A DNA stretch of 64,000 bases from Blasia pusilla (lineage: Eukaryota; Marchantiophyta; Marchantiopsida; Blasiales), in contig CM114271.1 in NCBI GenBank assembly GCA_050084515.1, forward strand, positions 52,266,001 through 52,330,000, given 5' to 3'. Numbering within the stretch: the first letter of the stretch is position 1; every line of letters starts with the position of its first letter. The position numbers and the translations under genes were made by a program. A model generated the notes under the pieces. It was not told the DNA's origin and ran no database searches. It saw only the letters and a program-made list of their open reading frames with translations. Positions 34,701 to 46,123 of this stretch are shown piece after piece.

Positions 34701-36430
34701 GTGTCAATCAAAGAAATGTTTGAAATTCAAGAAGGTATTCTTCCGTAATAATATAGACTATAAGTCCACAATTCTTATATTCAAGGTCCAAATTACCATA
34801 ATGAAAATATATTCAAACCTATTCCCTTTATTTTCTTGCTTTTTTATGTCATTTAGAACAATTATCGTTGCTTTCTTATGTTGTCACAAGCATAATTCAA
34901 TGAGAATTTTGATTCTATTAATTTTTTTTAAGGTACAAAGATCTTTATGGACCATATTTTCATGACGACCAAAACATCACAAAAAAGTTGTATATGATCT
35001 TAAACAAGATAAAGAATTATTCTTCTAATGATTTTTTTATACTCCATATTGTTTCATGTTGCCTCCTATACATTGGTCGAGGGTTTCTTGTGTGATGATT
35101 CTCATTACTATGGAATATGTTTGTCTTGTCTTAAAGTCCTCCCACTCTAGGTAAAACCGAAGGTTGAATTGAGTAACGGTAATGAGAGGATTTTCCTAGA
35201 TCTACATGCCATTGGAGAGTGTGTTACTTCCATTATTGCAAGACAATGTAGGCCACTATCGATCATGGTTATTTGCAGTTTATATAAAGGAGAGATCAAA
35301 AGTAATTTTACCATACGAGCCTGTAAGAAATAAATTAGATGAGTTAAAAAAAAATTGTAAGAGTGAAAAAAATGAAAGAAGATTAAATAAGGATCCATCC
35401 AAGTGTTACATGTAACTACTCCCTTGAATAACAATCTTGTGTTTTGCGGAAGCGTGTATTTAATTAGCAAGTCACACTTTCATAACTAATTTGCATCCAA
35501 ACACACTCACATTAGCCATTTTTTGGGTCAACCTACCATCTCCCTAGTGAGGATCTGAAGTCATCCCTCAATCTCACATAATCTAGACGGGGTCTGATAC
35601 CAACCTAACCTCGCAATCCTTAACACAAGAAAGTCATTCAAGACTTATGATAGACTTTCTTGATTGTCTAGGGTTCTAAAGTTGTGCAAGCGTGCGTGGC
35701 AGTCCCAATGGACTTCAAACGAGTCTCTAACTATAACTCAATATCTAAGTTATGGATCAAGGTCCAAGGTTGATATCCATCACTAGGTGGATTTGGCTTG
35801 GTGTATAAACTCCAAACTTTAAGCCAACTTCTCCATTCATCCTATAGCTATGCCATTGGCTCACCCCCATGGTTCCCAAGATGGGATTTGGGTTCCAAAC
35901 ACCATTGGAGACCCTTCCCCTTCTACATAGTTTTAGAGATCTCCATCCTCGTCTTATATCTAGGGAAGTCCTCTAAGGATGCTCCTTATATACCTCAACC
36001 TAAATATCATTATGATAGCTCAAGGATGGCTTCCAAACCTTTGCTCACACGTTTGGTCTGATTTTAATGTGTTAGAATTTTCTTCTCACAAGATTTCGAG
36101 CCTTATCTTAGGTCTAGCCATTATGACCTTAAGCATGGAGAACTTCTAAATGCTTAGTCAAGTTTCAAGCTAGATCACAATCGAGGGCTTCCACCTCCTT
36201 TAGCACTTGAGCTTTTATCAAGTTTCATCCTACTTTTGATCATGCTCTTCTAGGTATCAACCCCCATAATTTGAGATTCCCATCAATACTCAAGTCTCTC
36301 GTCTGCAACTCATCTATTTCTTGTGAGATTCTGACTTATTTCCATCCTAAATGAACCCACTAGGGTTTTGATGTTTTTTGTTGGCACGTGTTTCATTCTA
36401 AGGGTCATGACAACGTGATTGGAAATTTTA
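31789..36430 (+). mobile_element. Relic F: decayed gypsy element with LTR-like direct repeats
   Basis: Two direct repeats flank a short pol remnant. Repeat 1 (about 31,800-33,025) and repeat 2 (about 34,528-36,430, with about 1 kb of extra DNA inside) share ordered blocks: 'gtgtcaatcaaag.aatgtttgaaa', 'ttttagagatc', 'tcctcacaagattt' and 'tgctcttctaggt'. The interior (33,048-34,020) encodes RNase H and integrase fragments. Most of gag and pol is missing. Element A lies immediately to its left and may have inserted in repeat 1. Confidence 0.65.
33048..34020 (+). pseudogene. RNase H / integrase fragments of relic F
   Basis: The frame 33,048-33,311 has the end of Ty3/gypsy RNase H (EYVGRFNMEIVYKLGKENVV, then ADALSRQ). 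The next pieces resemble the integrase zinc-binding region (LNIHHDVFTLGG, 33,367-33,549). The segment 33,780-34,020 resembles the integrase tail (a VGDRIWLRS-like block and an IGPFKIL-like block). The catalytic core is absent. No function is possible. Confidence 0.7.
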
Positions 36431-37589
36431 TGCTCAAACACATAGTTTTACAAGTCCATCACTAAAGGAATCAAGAATACTATATGCATATGATGGTGGT
36501 ACTCAAGTTCAAGAACCTATTGGCATTGATTTTTTTTTATTTGAGTAATTTAAGAAGAGTTCAACAACCTTGAATCTTAAATTTCCAATATCTATATTAT
36601 ATCCGATAAGGATGAAAGAATTATAGATCAATTATTAAGTGATTCACATATTCATCAATCAATAAAAAAACCATTGGAAGTATCTATAAACACATCTCAA
36701 ACTCTCGCTCAAACTTACACATCTAAAGGTAGCAAAGGTGAAATTCCGCATTCTTAAAAAAAATCCAAGAAGCAAAGCATGATCTTAGGTAAATAAGAAA
36801 AAAGAAAAAAAATCAAGAGATCCAAGAGAGAATATTATCTAATTAATGAATGCTATCATTCAAATTTTGAATGAGAAGAGCAAGAAGAAAGCCCAACAAC
36901 AAGATAAGAAGTTAGCACTAATGTCTCAAATGTTCGAACTTCATAATATATATGGAGCTAGAGTTTGAGAGAGAAAAGCAAGGTGGGTAATCATCTATAG
37001 CCTCTACTCATGAAAAATTAAGTATACATGGTCTATCTCAATTTCTATAATTACTCAGATAAGCACATTTATCACGAAGCTCTTTGAGCTCTGTCGCTAA
37101 TACTAATTCACCCAAGAAAGGGTTCTCCATGCATAGGATAATCAATTTATGCAAAAATCTATGTGAAAGTGTTATTAATTTTAGAAACCATTTTAGAATC
37201 TTTGGGTATTGGATAATTGCGTAAAATTTTCCAGTTTCCATTCAAGCAATGAAAAGCATTTTCTATTACCACCCTTGCCTTGGATGTATGTGTATTAAAA
37301 AAATTCCAATGGGTTGTCTTAATGAAGGAGTTGATGGAAACGCTTCAATAGCCATGGTCTTAGGGGATAAGTGGTATCTTCGAGTACTATGGATTGATAT
37401 AACTTCAAAATCTCCATGTTCAAGTGACTAAGTAATTTTCCAGCTAAGAAAGAATCTAGTTTTCTTCAATATCTTGAAACACTATGGATTTCTTTAAATG
37501 TGTAGACTTATGAGTGATATCGAGCTTAGTACAATATACGTTTTAAGACTTCAAATCGGCATCACAAATACCTTGGAGAAGGACCAAAG
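36431..37589. other. AT-rich intergenic DNA
   Basis: The sequence is AT-rich with A-runs (about 36,765-36,830). The open frames of 60-67 residues show no motif. No gene or terminus was recognised. Confidence 0.5.
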
Positions 37590-37785
37590 AACAAGAGATA
37601 GATCACAACGGTTGCGTATGAGATCGCGATAGATCACAGCGGTTGCGTGGTGAGTCCCATGCCTACTGAGACGGTGGAGGCAATGGCTAGGGGCGAGACC
37701 CGAGGAGATTTACACACCAGGGAAGATCAGGAGACACATCCTTGGACTTCTTGGGATGTTTTGCACGTACGCGAGGAGATGATAG

Positions 37786-38417
37786 TGTCGTACGCATACA
37801 CATCGCTACACAACATATCGTTGTCACTGAACACACACACAAACACGCACGATCCCATGCTAACTCATGGCATCCAAACAACGAGACAAGAAGTACTAAA
37901 ATATCTCAAATAAAGTAAGATCCAATCTCTCTCTACACCATCTCACACCATAACTCTCAAAGGTGTGCAATCTCTCTCATGTCAAACCAAACCCACTCTC
38001 CTAATGAGAGGCTTGGGTTACACTCACAAGGCAAGGGACCATAGCTCCGCCGCCTCATGCCAAGAGGTTCAACAAAGAGAGAATGAGATCTCAAGCTCTC
38101 TCTCCTTGAGGTATACCCCTCCCCTCTCCCAAGCTCTCTCCATGGTAACCTTTTCTCCCAATTCACCTCCTTGGACTCTTGACCTGATGTAGGAGGTCAA
38201 GGGCCACTTACCAAAAATAGAAAGTCGATAATATATTCAAAATGGTACTTACCTAAAATAGTAAGTTTCTCAATATGGCTCTAAATGAGCCGAAACGAAG
38301 GGGACTCTCAGGTTTCCTGGGGCCTCTACAGGTCATCCTCGACCTACTGAGCGTGTCCTCCACTAATCACGAAGGCACTCTACTAGATCTCACCGATCTA
38401 TCCTAAAAGACGTGACA
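37786..38417 (-). repeat. Element C 3' LTR
   Basis: This 632-bp LTR starts TGTCGTACG and ends ACGTGACA. It is matched by 46,124-46,518 over its right two thirds and by the reverse complement of the LTR of D (50,070-50,696) throughout. Confidence 0.88.
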
Positions 38418-38419
38418 AG

Positions 38420-38549
38420 TGTCGTGCGCATACACATCACTACACAACATACATTGCTGTCACCGAACACATACACAAACATGTGCGATCCCATGCTAAC
38501 TCATGGCATCCAAACAACGAGACAAGAAGTACTAAAATATTTCCAATCG
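38420..38549 (-). repeat. LTR-end repeat between polypurine tract and 3' LTR of C
   Basis: This segment repeats the terminus of LTR_C (37,786-37,910): TGTCGTGCGCATACACATC to GACAAGAAGTACTAAAATAT. Only 2 nt (AG on the plus strand) separate it from the LTR. D and E show the same design. Confidence 0.85.
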
Positions 38550-38557
38550 CCCCCCCC
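38550..38557 (-). other. Polypurine tract of element C
   Basis: There are eight G on the minus strand, just before the LTR-end repeat, preceded by GAG. It lies some 130 bp away from the LTR proper, not beside it. Confidence 0.7.
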
Positions 38558-38734
38558 TCACTGTTGGTTATGTCCCTCTAACTCCAGATAGCCATCTATT
38601 CTTACCTACCTTGACATACATCTCTAAGACGCTAAGAACAGAAAGGCCGGTTGCTCATGTGGCCCCATCGTTAGTCGCCTTCCTGTCATCCATGTCACAA
38701 AAACAAAGTCAGAATCGAAACCTACCTAGTATTT

Positions 38735-40005
38735 CCTTGTAATGTACAAGAGTTTCTATTTTACAGCCGTTTAATAAGTTCGATCCCCAAGAGGATCATT
38801 GTTTGATGAAAGAGAGTTCAAAATTACAATTATGTTGTAATAGTTGTGTTTAAATGTGTATAATTTATATTCAATGTCTTATCAATATCTTCGGATCTTT
38901 CTTAGTACCAAAGTTTCTTTTCTCAATTCTCTCTAGTGGAGTTGACAGCACGCTCAGGTAGATTTCCTCTCGATATCAAGAAACCTCACAGAGACCTCAA
39001 CATGAAAGCTAGCTTCTCCTACTTTCGGAACTCAATCCGTCTCGGCAGGCTACTCTCTGTCAAACAGATTTCCTACAACTCTATGTTGATTATTCTATTG
39101 ATGAGAAAGGTTTGCCTAATTCACTCCTCACTCTGCAGACCCAATAAGAATACTCAGACATAAGCATCGCACATCAGAATGAAGGAATGATTGCTTTACT
39201 ACTCCATCAAGAATGAGAAAGCTTCAAAGTGTATACAAGCTCGAGAGGGTACTACTCCCTTGCTCGGACCATTCCTACAGCATAAGGACTTCGTAAAAGA
39301 ATGATAATGATAGCTACTTCTATGCTTCTTAAATATTCTCTGAAGGAAGAGTGATCCAAAGATTCGAAGAAATTTTGATGAAGTTGGTGGCTCTTCAACT
39401 TTTGTAACTACCTAGATCTATGGTGCTCTTTGCTTTTCCGATGATCCCTATGAATCCGCAGATCAAAACTGTCATAACTACCACTTTGATACAAAGGGTT
39501 ACGTCTCTTCCTATTCTAACTATGTGCCGCTTGAAATCACTGTCAGTCTTAGCTTCGCTTCGCTACTAAGTCTGGACCTCTTTTGCTTCGCTTGAGCACG
39601 AAGCTCTTTCTCTTGATCTGAAGATGAAGCGCTCCATTCTTGGTTCTTGTTCCAGGTGCTTTGTTCTTCGTGCTTCGTACAAGAATGAAGTACTTCTTTC
39701 TCTTCTTCTTCTTGCTTTGTTATGCTTTGTTATAGAGCGAAGCACTTCATAGACAGAGCTTCGTTGAGATTTGTTGTCGTTTCGAAGCTTCTTGCTGGGT
39801 TTTGAGACTTCGTTATTTTAGTCTCCTCTCCTCTTAGGCAAATCCTTGATTTTCTATCTCTCTGCCTTGTCCTTGGAGCTTCGTGATTCACTTTAATCTT
39901 ACTCATTTATTCCCATAATACCATATAATAATCAAAATCATAATGTATATACAAGTCTTCGTTGAATAAAAAGATATATTTCTTCAAAAGTACAAAATTG
40001 TGGGT
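38735..40005. mobile_element. Unidentified 1.27-kb insertion in element C
   Basis: In D the sequence between PHD stop and polypurine tract is about 180 bp. In C the same two flanks ('gaaacctacctag' and 'ctcctctat') are separated by this extra DNA. It has no coding frame that I recognise. Its right half (39,540-39,890) is rich in GCTTC/GAAGC motifs. No clear terminal repeats were found, so its class is unknown. Confidence 0.6.
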
Positions 40006-40040
40006 ATCACACTCCTCTATATACATCTGGGACACATCCA

Positions 40041-40382
40041 TCATCCTCGAGAATCCCTAGTGAGAGGTGGCGTGAGACATGCCATATGCCAAGCTCTCGA
40101 ACATCCATCACAGACTAGCATCGTGGCCGCACCACGGGCAAAACCACACAACATACAACGCAAGCTTGCGGGAACTACTACTAAGCTCGGATCTACTATA
40201 CAATCAATATTAGGAAGGTGACATGGTGCACGAGTACGCACATCATCCTTCCATACCATACCATCGCGTCCCTCCAGCAAGAGAACACCGGATGGCAAAA
40301 CGTCCCGCACTCTCAGGATAGTGCGTCCTGCAGTCACATCCAACGTTGTCGATGTCGTCAGCTGCAAGTAGACATAATCTCC
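40041..40382 (-). pseudogene. Integrase tail and PHD finger of element C, frameshifted
   Basis: The frame 40,367-40,041 has GRTILRVRDVLPSGVLLLEG, CHLPNID, then the PHD start LRCMLCGFARG and LVCDGCSRAWHMACL. After that the frame is lost, and the last Cys pair (WMCPRC) is in another phase toward 40,020. The domain is therefore broken near its end. Confidence 0.8.
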
Positions 40383-41405
40383 CTAATGAAACCTCCGGAT
40401 AGTTGGTCGATAACCACCACCCTGAATAGTTGCATACCTCAACGTATCCCGATGTTGCACAATTGCGAAGTTCTCGAACGCCATGGGCATCACTCTCCGA
40501 AACAACTCAACCCTCTTAGAACATGCTCGCATCCACACATCTGGGTCATCAAGGTCCAACACCTCACCAGCATCTCGATGAATGGCCACAGGTAAATATG
40601 GCTCTCCACCATAAAGTAGCAAGTACGGTGAAAAAGACACTAAGGATGTCTGCCTGCTGAATCTGTATCCCATCGCCAACCATGGCAACTGGAGGTCCCA
40701 ATCTCCTAGGCGACCTCTCTGCAAGCCATACTTGTGTAAACCCCTCTTCATTTTCTGCACAACTCTCTCTGCTAATCCATCCGCCTCGGGATGATCTCGC
40801 AAAGTCGTGTTGTGGTCGATCAACGCCTGATCACACAAGGCCTGGAACTCACTGCAAAACTCGGTACCCTGGTCTGTCAACACCTCAGCCGGTGTGCCAT
40901 AATGACTCAACACTCTGTCAAGGAAGGTATGAGCTACTCCCTCACTCGCTTTTTTAGGAAATGCAACCAACTTGATCCATTACGAGAAGTGCTCGACCAT
41001 CACCAACACATAACGACTGTGACGCTCCGTCAAAGGCAAAGGTCCTGCAAAATCAAAACTCCATCAATACCCTAAGCCCATGATCGGTAATGGATGCAAC
41101 TGTGGAGTCAGAGCATTGGATGATGCTCGGATCCGATCACACACCATGCATTTGGCAAGAAATTGCTGAACGTCAGTCTGCATGCCTCGCCACCAACACT
41201 CAATCTAGAGCAAGGTGTACGTCCGCTTCACCCCAAAGTAACCCATCTCCTCGTGGGCATGCTGCACTAGTCGTGCTCTCTGCAAAGGATGCGGCACTAT
41301 GCGTACTCTACCATCCTCCCAAACCCTCAAAACATGTGTCCCCTCCCAACGGAACCGTCTAGCCCGCTGTAGGATCCGATCCCGCTCTAGCACCCACGGT
41401 ACTCG
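40383..41405 (-). pseudogene. Integrase of element C
   Basis: The frame 40,970-40,383 (195 residues) carries VLTDQGTEF (Asp), DGLAERVVQKMKRGL (Glu), PWLAMGYRFSRQ and SFSPYLLLYGGEP. The first Asp region and the zinc-binding N-terminus lie in 41,000-41,405, split by stops (EEMGYFGVKRTYTLL at 41,205-41,250). Confidence 0.85.
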
Positions 41406-42079
41406 CAACGCTACCAGTATGAAGGTACTCCAAGACTACTCCATCATCATGAATATCTCGGCCACCTATGGTCTCCTCACTGGCCTCGGGATCCAAGGAC
41501 TCTCCACTAGACCTTGCCATCGAAGTCTCCACACTCTGGCTCTCCATAGCCAACATGCCTAAATAGGCTGACGCATGCCATCCTGGCACTGAATCCTCAT
41601 CACTCTCTCCATGCCATCGAGCTTCAGTCACATCTCGCTGACTCGGGCATGGGTTACGACTCAACCCATTTGCATCTTGGTTGAGCGTTCCAGGTCTATG
41701 TACCACCAGAAAATCATACTCTTGCAACAATAGAGCCCATCTCGCAAGCTTCCCTGTAAGCTTGTCGGACTCCATCATGTTGGTGATCAGTGATGATGGT
41801 AAAGGGGTTGCCGAATAAGTAACACCTGAAATGCGCGACAGCCCACACTGCAGCCAAGCATTCATCCTCATACGAGCTGTACTTCGCCTCTGCAGCGTTG
41901 TTCGAGCGGCTAGCGCAAGCCACCACAAACTCTCTACCCTCATCATCATGTTGGATGAGCACCGCTCCAAGCCCCAACATGCTCCAATCTGTGTGCAATT
42001 GGAAAGGAAGCCCCCTGATCGGTCTCCTCAATATGGGTGCACACGTCCTTGAGCAATTGAAATGCTTGCTCTTGATCAT
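41406..42079 (-). pseudogene. RNase H and linker of element C
   Basis: RNase H starts with FQLHTDWSMLGLGAVLIQHD and goes on with SNNAAEAKYSSYEDECLAAV (42,079-41,714). It ends with NQDANGLSRNP, followed by the acidic linker with GGRDIHDDG (41,359-41,700). Two frames overlap here because of frameshifts. Confidence 0.85.
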
Positions 42080-42968
42080 TCCCCCAATGCCTCTTGTGAT
42101 CCACCTTGGTCAGCAAGGTCAGCGGCTTCACAATCAAACTGAATCCCTTGACGTACGGCGGATAGAAGTTTGCCAATCCCATGAATGCGCGAACACGGCT
42201 CACATCTGTAGGGCGTGGAATGCATGAGATAGCCTCTATCTTTGTCTGCTGAACACCAAGGCCCCCTGGGTATATCGTATGACCCAAGTACTCAATCTGG
42301 ACGTAGAAGAACTTGCACTTGCCTAGATGTAGCTTCAGCCCATGTAATTGCAATCGTCAAAACACCTCCTCTAGATGTCGCTCATGCTCCTCAATCGTGG
42401 TGCTAAAGACTAGGATGTCATCAATATAACACCCAGCAAAATCCAGACTAGCCAAGATACTATCCATGACCGTCTAAAACTCAGCCGGAGCGTTCTTTGA
42501 CCCAAATGGTAAGAACCGCCACTAGTACAAACAATCCTTCCCATGAGGATCGATGCCCCAAAATGCCGTCTTTTGCCTGTCCTCCAATCTGATAGGCAGT
42601 TGATGGTATCCGGCTCGCAAATCCAATGAACTGAAGACCTTTGCATGACCAATTGCATCAAAGATCTCCTTAGGGGTGGGCATGGCATACCTATCGGACT
42701 TTGTCTGCCGATTGATAGGTCCGTAATCCCCACACATCCGCCTATCCGTCCTATTGCCATGCACACCCTTCTTGGCGGGCATGACAGTGGCAGATGCATA
42801 CTCCCCATGCGACATCTCCACTAAGCCAACTCCGACCAAGTCTTGGCTCCCACCCTGAATCAGAGCCCTCTCCATATCACTGTACCTGTAGGGTCGTCGA
42901 AAGATCGGCGTATCACTCGATAACTCAATGCAGATCCCCGGTCCCTTCAGCGTACCCAAATCCTCCAT
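42080..42968 (-). pseudogene. Reverse transcriptase of element C, YIDD intact
   Basis: The frame 42,968-42,522 contains the N-terminal part (IELSSDTPIFRRPYRYSD), CGDYGPINRQTKSDRYAMPT and VFSSLDLRAGYHQLPI. The catalytic YIDD box is at 42,417-42,428. The frame 42,353-41,946 gives the thumb/connection region (LHLGKCKFF, EYLGHTIYPGG, FMGLANFY). Stops lie between the pieces. It belongs to the Ty3/gypsy class. Confidence 0.9.
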
Positions 42969-43154
42969 GCTAAACGCAAAGCAGCTCCTCTAACTCCTGA
43001 GGAACTGATGTTTTCTGCGCCGCTCTCCTCCTCTCAACTTAGGGCCTATATCTGGCTCCCAAGTCTCCATCGTGACTACGGTAGGACTCTCCTGCGCGGG
43101 TATCGGTGGTTGCTATGGTGCAATCCCGTCTCGAACAACAACACTCAACCGCTC
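42969..43154 (-). pseudogene. Linker between DNMT and reverse transcriptase of C
   Basis: The segment is kept in D (46,610-46,780), including the lead-in before the MEDLGTLKGP block. No domain is recognised. Confidence 0.5.
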
Positions 43155-44350
43155 TCATGCAGCCAAGTGCAAACTCTGATCTCCTCCACATGCAATGCTC
43201 GGAACCACACTCGATGCTCTGGCTATCATCTCCTGGCGTACTTGCAAAACATCCCAAGAAGTCCAAGAGTGTCTCTCCCGATCTCCCCTGGTGTGTAGAT
43301 CTCCCTGGGTCTCGCCCCTAGCCACTGCCTCCATCGTCTTGGTAGGCATGGGGCTCACCAACGCAACCGCTGTAATCTGTCGCGATCTCATCCCATGTTG
43401 CTCAGCCACTCCCAAGCTGAAGATCCATGTCAAGGAGTTCAGGTCCATCGCGTGACCTAAGACATGGCGTGGTAATGCCTCTAATACTGACGGGACTGCC
43501 GTCACTCCTATGGGAAATCCCATCACCCGCTCTCTCTTGTCAGCGTTCGGCTCTACCAACCTCTGAACCTGGTCATCCCAAACCAAGCCAGGACCGGCCT
43601 CCTTGTATGCATAGGAAGCGAGAAAACTCACAAATATGGGAAAGACTGCCTACGGCTTGCCTACCCTGTTGACCACAGTCAACGGTGCTTGATCATCGTG
43701 CCTCAGTGCCTGTGAGCGACGACCTAGATCTAGAATGGAATCCACTAACAAATAGGAGGGGCCCTCCACTCTCGTATACGCCCTCCGTAACACCGCATGG
43801 GGCACCAGGTTGGTCCACCATAGACGCGGGCGATGGGCTCTAGAACCTACACTCACCGCATCCAAGAACATTGCAGGGCCCATCCAGGCACGCACCTGAT
43901 GAGCACTCATCACCACCCGTGACTTGGAGTCTCCTAAGATCAGCATATTCTCTAGAATGTAGGCTGGAGAACGAGATTGGTGCTCTTGCAACTACCGTAA
44001 GACCCTCAACATCTCCCAAAACAACCTAGACCGAGTGTCATCCAACCCGCTGCCTCGTTCAGCACTTGATTGGCCCTGATATGGCCAACCGGAAATGACC
44101 AAATCAATGGTCCCTACCCGCTCTAAGTCCTGCGCCACCAACAACGAAATATCCCTCAGTAGGGAACTCTGGTATCCTTGTTCCGCAGACGCAGACAATA
44201 AGTCGGGAAAACGTAGGCGTAACTATGCCACATGTCGTAGTGAGACGCGTCTCGCAACATCATCACTCTCCACATACAAGTACTGCTGCATTCGCACTCC
44301 TGCCTGCAAAACAGCAGCTAACCCGGTGTTAATCCCTCCAAAGAGATCTA
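43155..44350 (-). pseudogene. C5 cytosine DNA methyltransferase of element C, catalytic Cys lost
   Basis: Three frames in the same phase (44,198-43,992; 43,991-43,650; 43,631-43,155), plus the stop-interrupted start at about 44,310-44,350, hold the motifs in order: I (DLFGGINTGLA), IV (ISGWPYQGQ), the RSRLFWEMLRVLR helix, VI (LENMLILG), VIII (RPRLWWTN) and IX/X (RERVMGFPIG ... RHVLGHAMDLN). The catalytic Cys of motif IV is Tyr (codon 44,079-44,081) and motif VI is ENM, not ENV, so this copy should be inactive. Its long in-phase reading with single stops points to former translation within Pol. It lies after the protease and before the reverse transcriptase. Confidence 0.88.
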
Positions 44351-44739
44351 ACACTCAAATACCCTACTCCGGGATACACCACACAATGGGTGTGGTATCC
44401 AAGGGTGTCATCGGAGCACTCCGTGCTACCTCTAGTTCCTCAGACCCGTCACGCTCCGGTGCAAATGCCTGGCTCCACGCGGTCTGCACGTGCTCATCTG
44501 CCAATCGTTAAAGCTCCTCAGTCGAGCCCCACAACGGCACCTCTCCTCCACGGAATGATGCGACTTCCATAACACTCCTCTCCATAGAAATGTAAGGAAC
44601 GGGAGTATCCTCTGCATGGACATGTCCCTCAATCAAATCACTAGGCCAAGTGATGGCACTGCAAAATGCTGCTGAGGTCGCCACCTCTCTTGGCCGTCGC
44701 TCGATAACTGCACCTTTGAATCAAACGGGTAATGAGCTA
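44351..44739 (-). pseudogene. Segment before the DNMT in element C
   Basis: The remnants match the 126-residue segment upstream of the DNMT of B (SDLIEGHVHAED-like, LADEHVQTAWSQAFAPERD-like and TPLDTTPI blocks). It contains stops. No known domain. Confidence 0.6.
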
Positions 44740-45160
44740 AGGCGCCCATCACCTGACTGCCATCTTGGTCTGTAGCACGCTGACTCCTCCCAGTAATCCA
44801 GGGAAAACCCCATCGGGTATAACACTGCTCCACCAACCAAGACCCCGTAGGACTCTACATCTGTCACTATCGCCTTGGCTCGCACCACGGACTCATCTGT
44901 AGGATGTACCGAGTGAATCCTCACCACGACCTCCTGTTCGGTGATATAGTGTGTGGTATTGGCTCCACCCAAGGATGTTTGTATCCGGAATGGACAACGC
45001 TCCACATCAGCTCTCGTCAAGCCCAATCCTCTGAATGACGCTTTCCCCAACATCAGGGGTTGCGCTCCTGAATCCAACAAGACGCGCTGCGGACTAAAAG
45101 CTCTACCTCCGAGACTCACCAAGTGGAAGACCGCTCCTCGGTTATCTAGCAATACAACAC
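44740..45160 (-). pseudogene. Aspartic protease of element C, active-site triad intact
   Basis: The 268-residue frame 45,527-44,721 includes a retropepsin: VLLDSGAQPLMLG with Asp-Ser-Gly at 45,066-45,074, then AKAIVTDVESYGVLVGGAVL as the distal hydrophobic-Gly segment. It processes the Gag-Pol polyprotein. E has Asp-Leu-Gly at this site and B lacks it, so C has the best copy. Confidence 0.85.
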
Positions 45161-45797
45161 CTAGAGAAGCCATGGCATGCTCTATCGCGGGTCTAGCAGG
45201 CATCTCCACCATCCTAGCAATCGCAGCCTGCCATGAATCTGACGTGGACAGCCCGAGCATCCGCTCCAAGGATAGGTCCATCACCTCCTCTGCAATCACC
45301 TCTGAATGTGATGCAGGAACTCCAACTCTACGTTCACATAGTGTAGCGGCCAGCCGAAAAGCCTCGGCGAGCGTACCCCCCAACGTCATAACATCGGAAG
45401 CAGAAAGTAAAGGAGCGCGGTACAGAATGGTGGCCACCCCCAACAACGTGCTAGACACATGCCCCTCTTGAGCATCAACAATAGGAGTCGTCGTACTCGC
45501 TTCTCCCATCGCCTTCCATGCCTGCACACCAACAACATCACCAACTCTCTAGGAACTCTGATCAAGACCCATTGATGGGGTCCTCATCGCCTCGGACAAG
45601 GTGAAAGATTGAGGAAGCCTAGTCTGTTTCCTGGCTTCCCCTCGCTGTTGATCCAACTCTGCGGCTGCTCCACGCATCACAACTGCGGCGGCCTCCATCT
45701 GGGCAACCCCGCATATCCAACCAAGATCCTCCAAATCTCTGGCTGCTCCATATGATGTCGATGCCACGGATCCGCCATCGGGTAACCTCAATGCCAT
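45161..45797 (-). pseudogene. Unrecognised conserved segment between zinc knuckle and protease
   Basis: The segment (MALRLPDGGSVAS to ASLGVVLLDNRG, in two overlapping frames) is kept in B and E. Common blocks are LAATLCE, LSASDVMTLGG and MPARPAIEHAMAS. It is Ala/Arg/Glu-rich and probably helical. Typical Ty3/gypsy elements have a much shorter spacer here. I do not recognise its function. Confidence 0.6.
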
Positions 45798-46110
45798 AGC
45801 AGCAATCTTTTCCTATAGTTGCTGTATCTGAGCACCCATCCCAACCTCACGTCCGGCGTCACCCTTGGCGCGTCTAGGTGGTGGAACTCTACCTCCTCCA
45901 CGGGTAGCTCTACCACCCTGTCGGGCAACTCCAGCTCCTCGTTCTCCAACGGGACCACTTGGTGCACGATCTCTAGCCCACCCGAACGGGCAATTTGCTC
46001 TAGTGCCCTCTCTGGCGCTCGGTCCGGACGTAACTCAAGATGTAAACTGAAACACCTAGCGCGTGTATGACCATACCTCTGACAATAGTCACACTAATAA
46101 CTTAATGGTG
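45798..46110 (-). pseudogene. Gag zinc knuckle of element C
   Basis: The knuckle at 46,052-46,093 reads CDYCQRYGHTRARC, a perfect Cys-x2-Cys-x4-His-x4-Cys for binding element RNA. A Pro/Glu-rich spacer follows. The Gag capsid region that should precede it is deleted, because the truncated LTR begins about 30 bp away. Confidence 0.8.
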
Positions 46111-46123
46111 CAGCACCCTGGCT

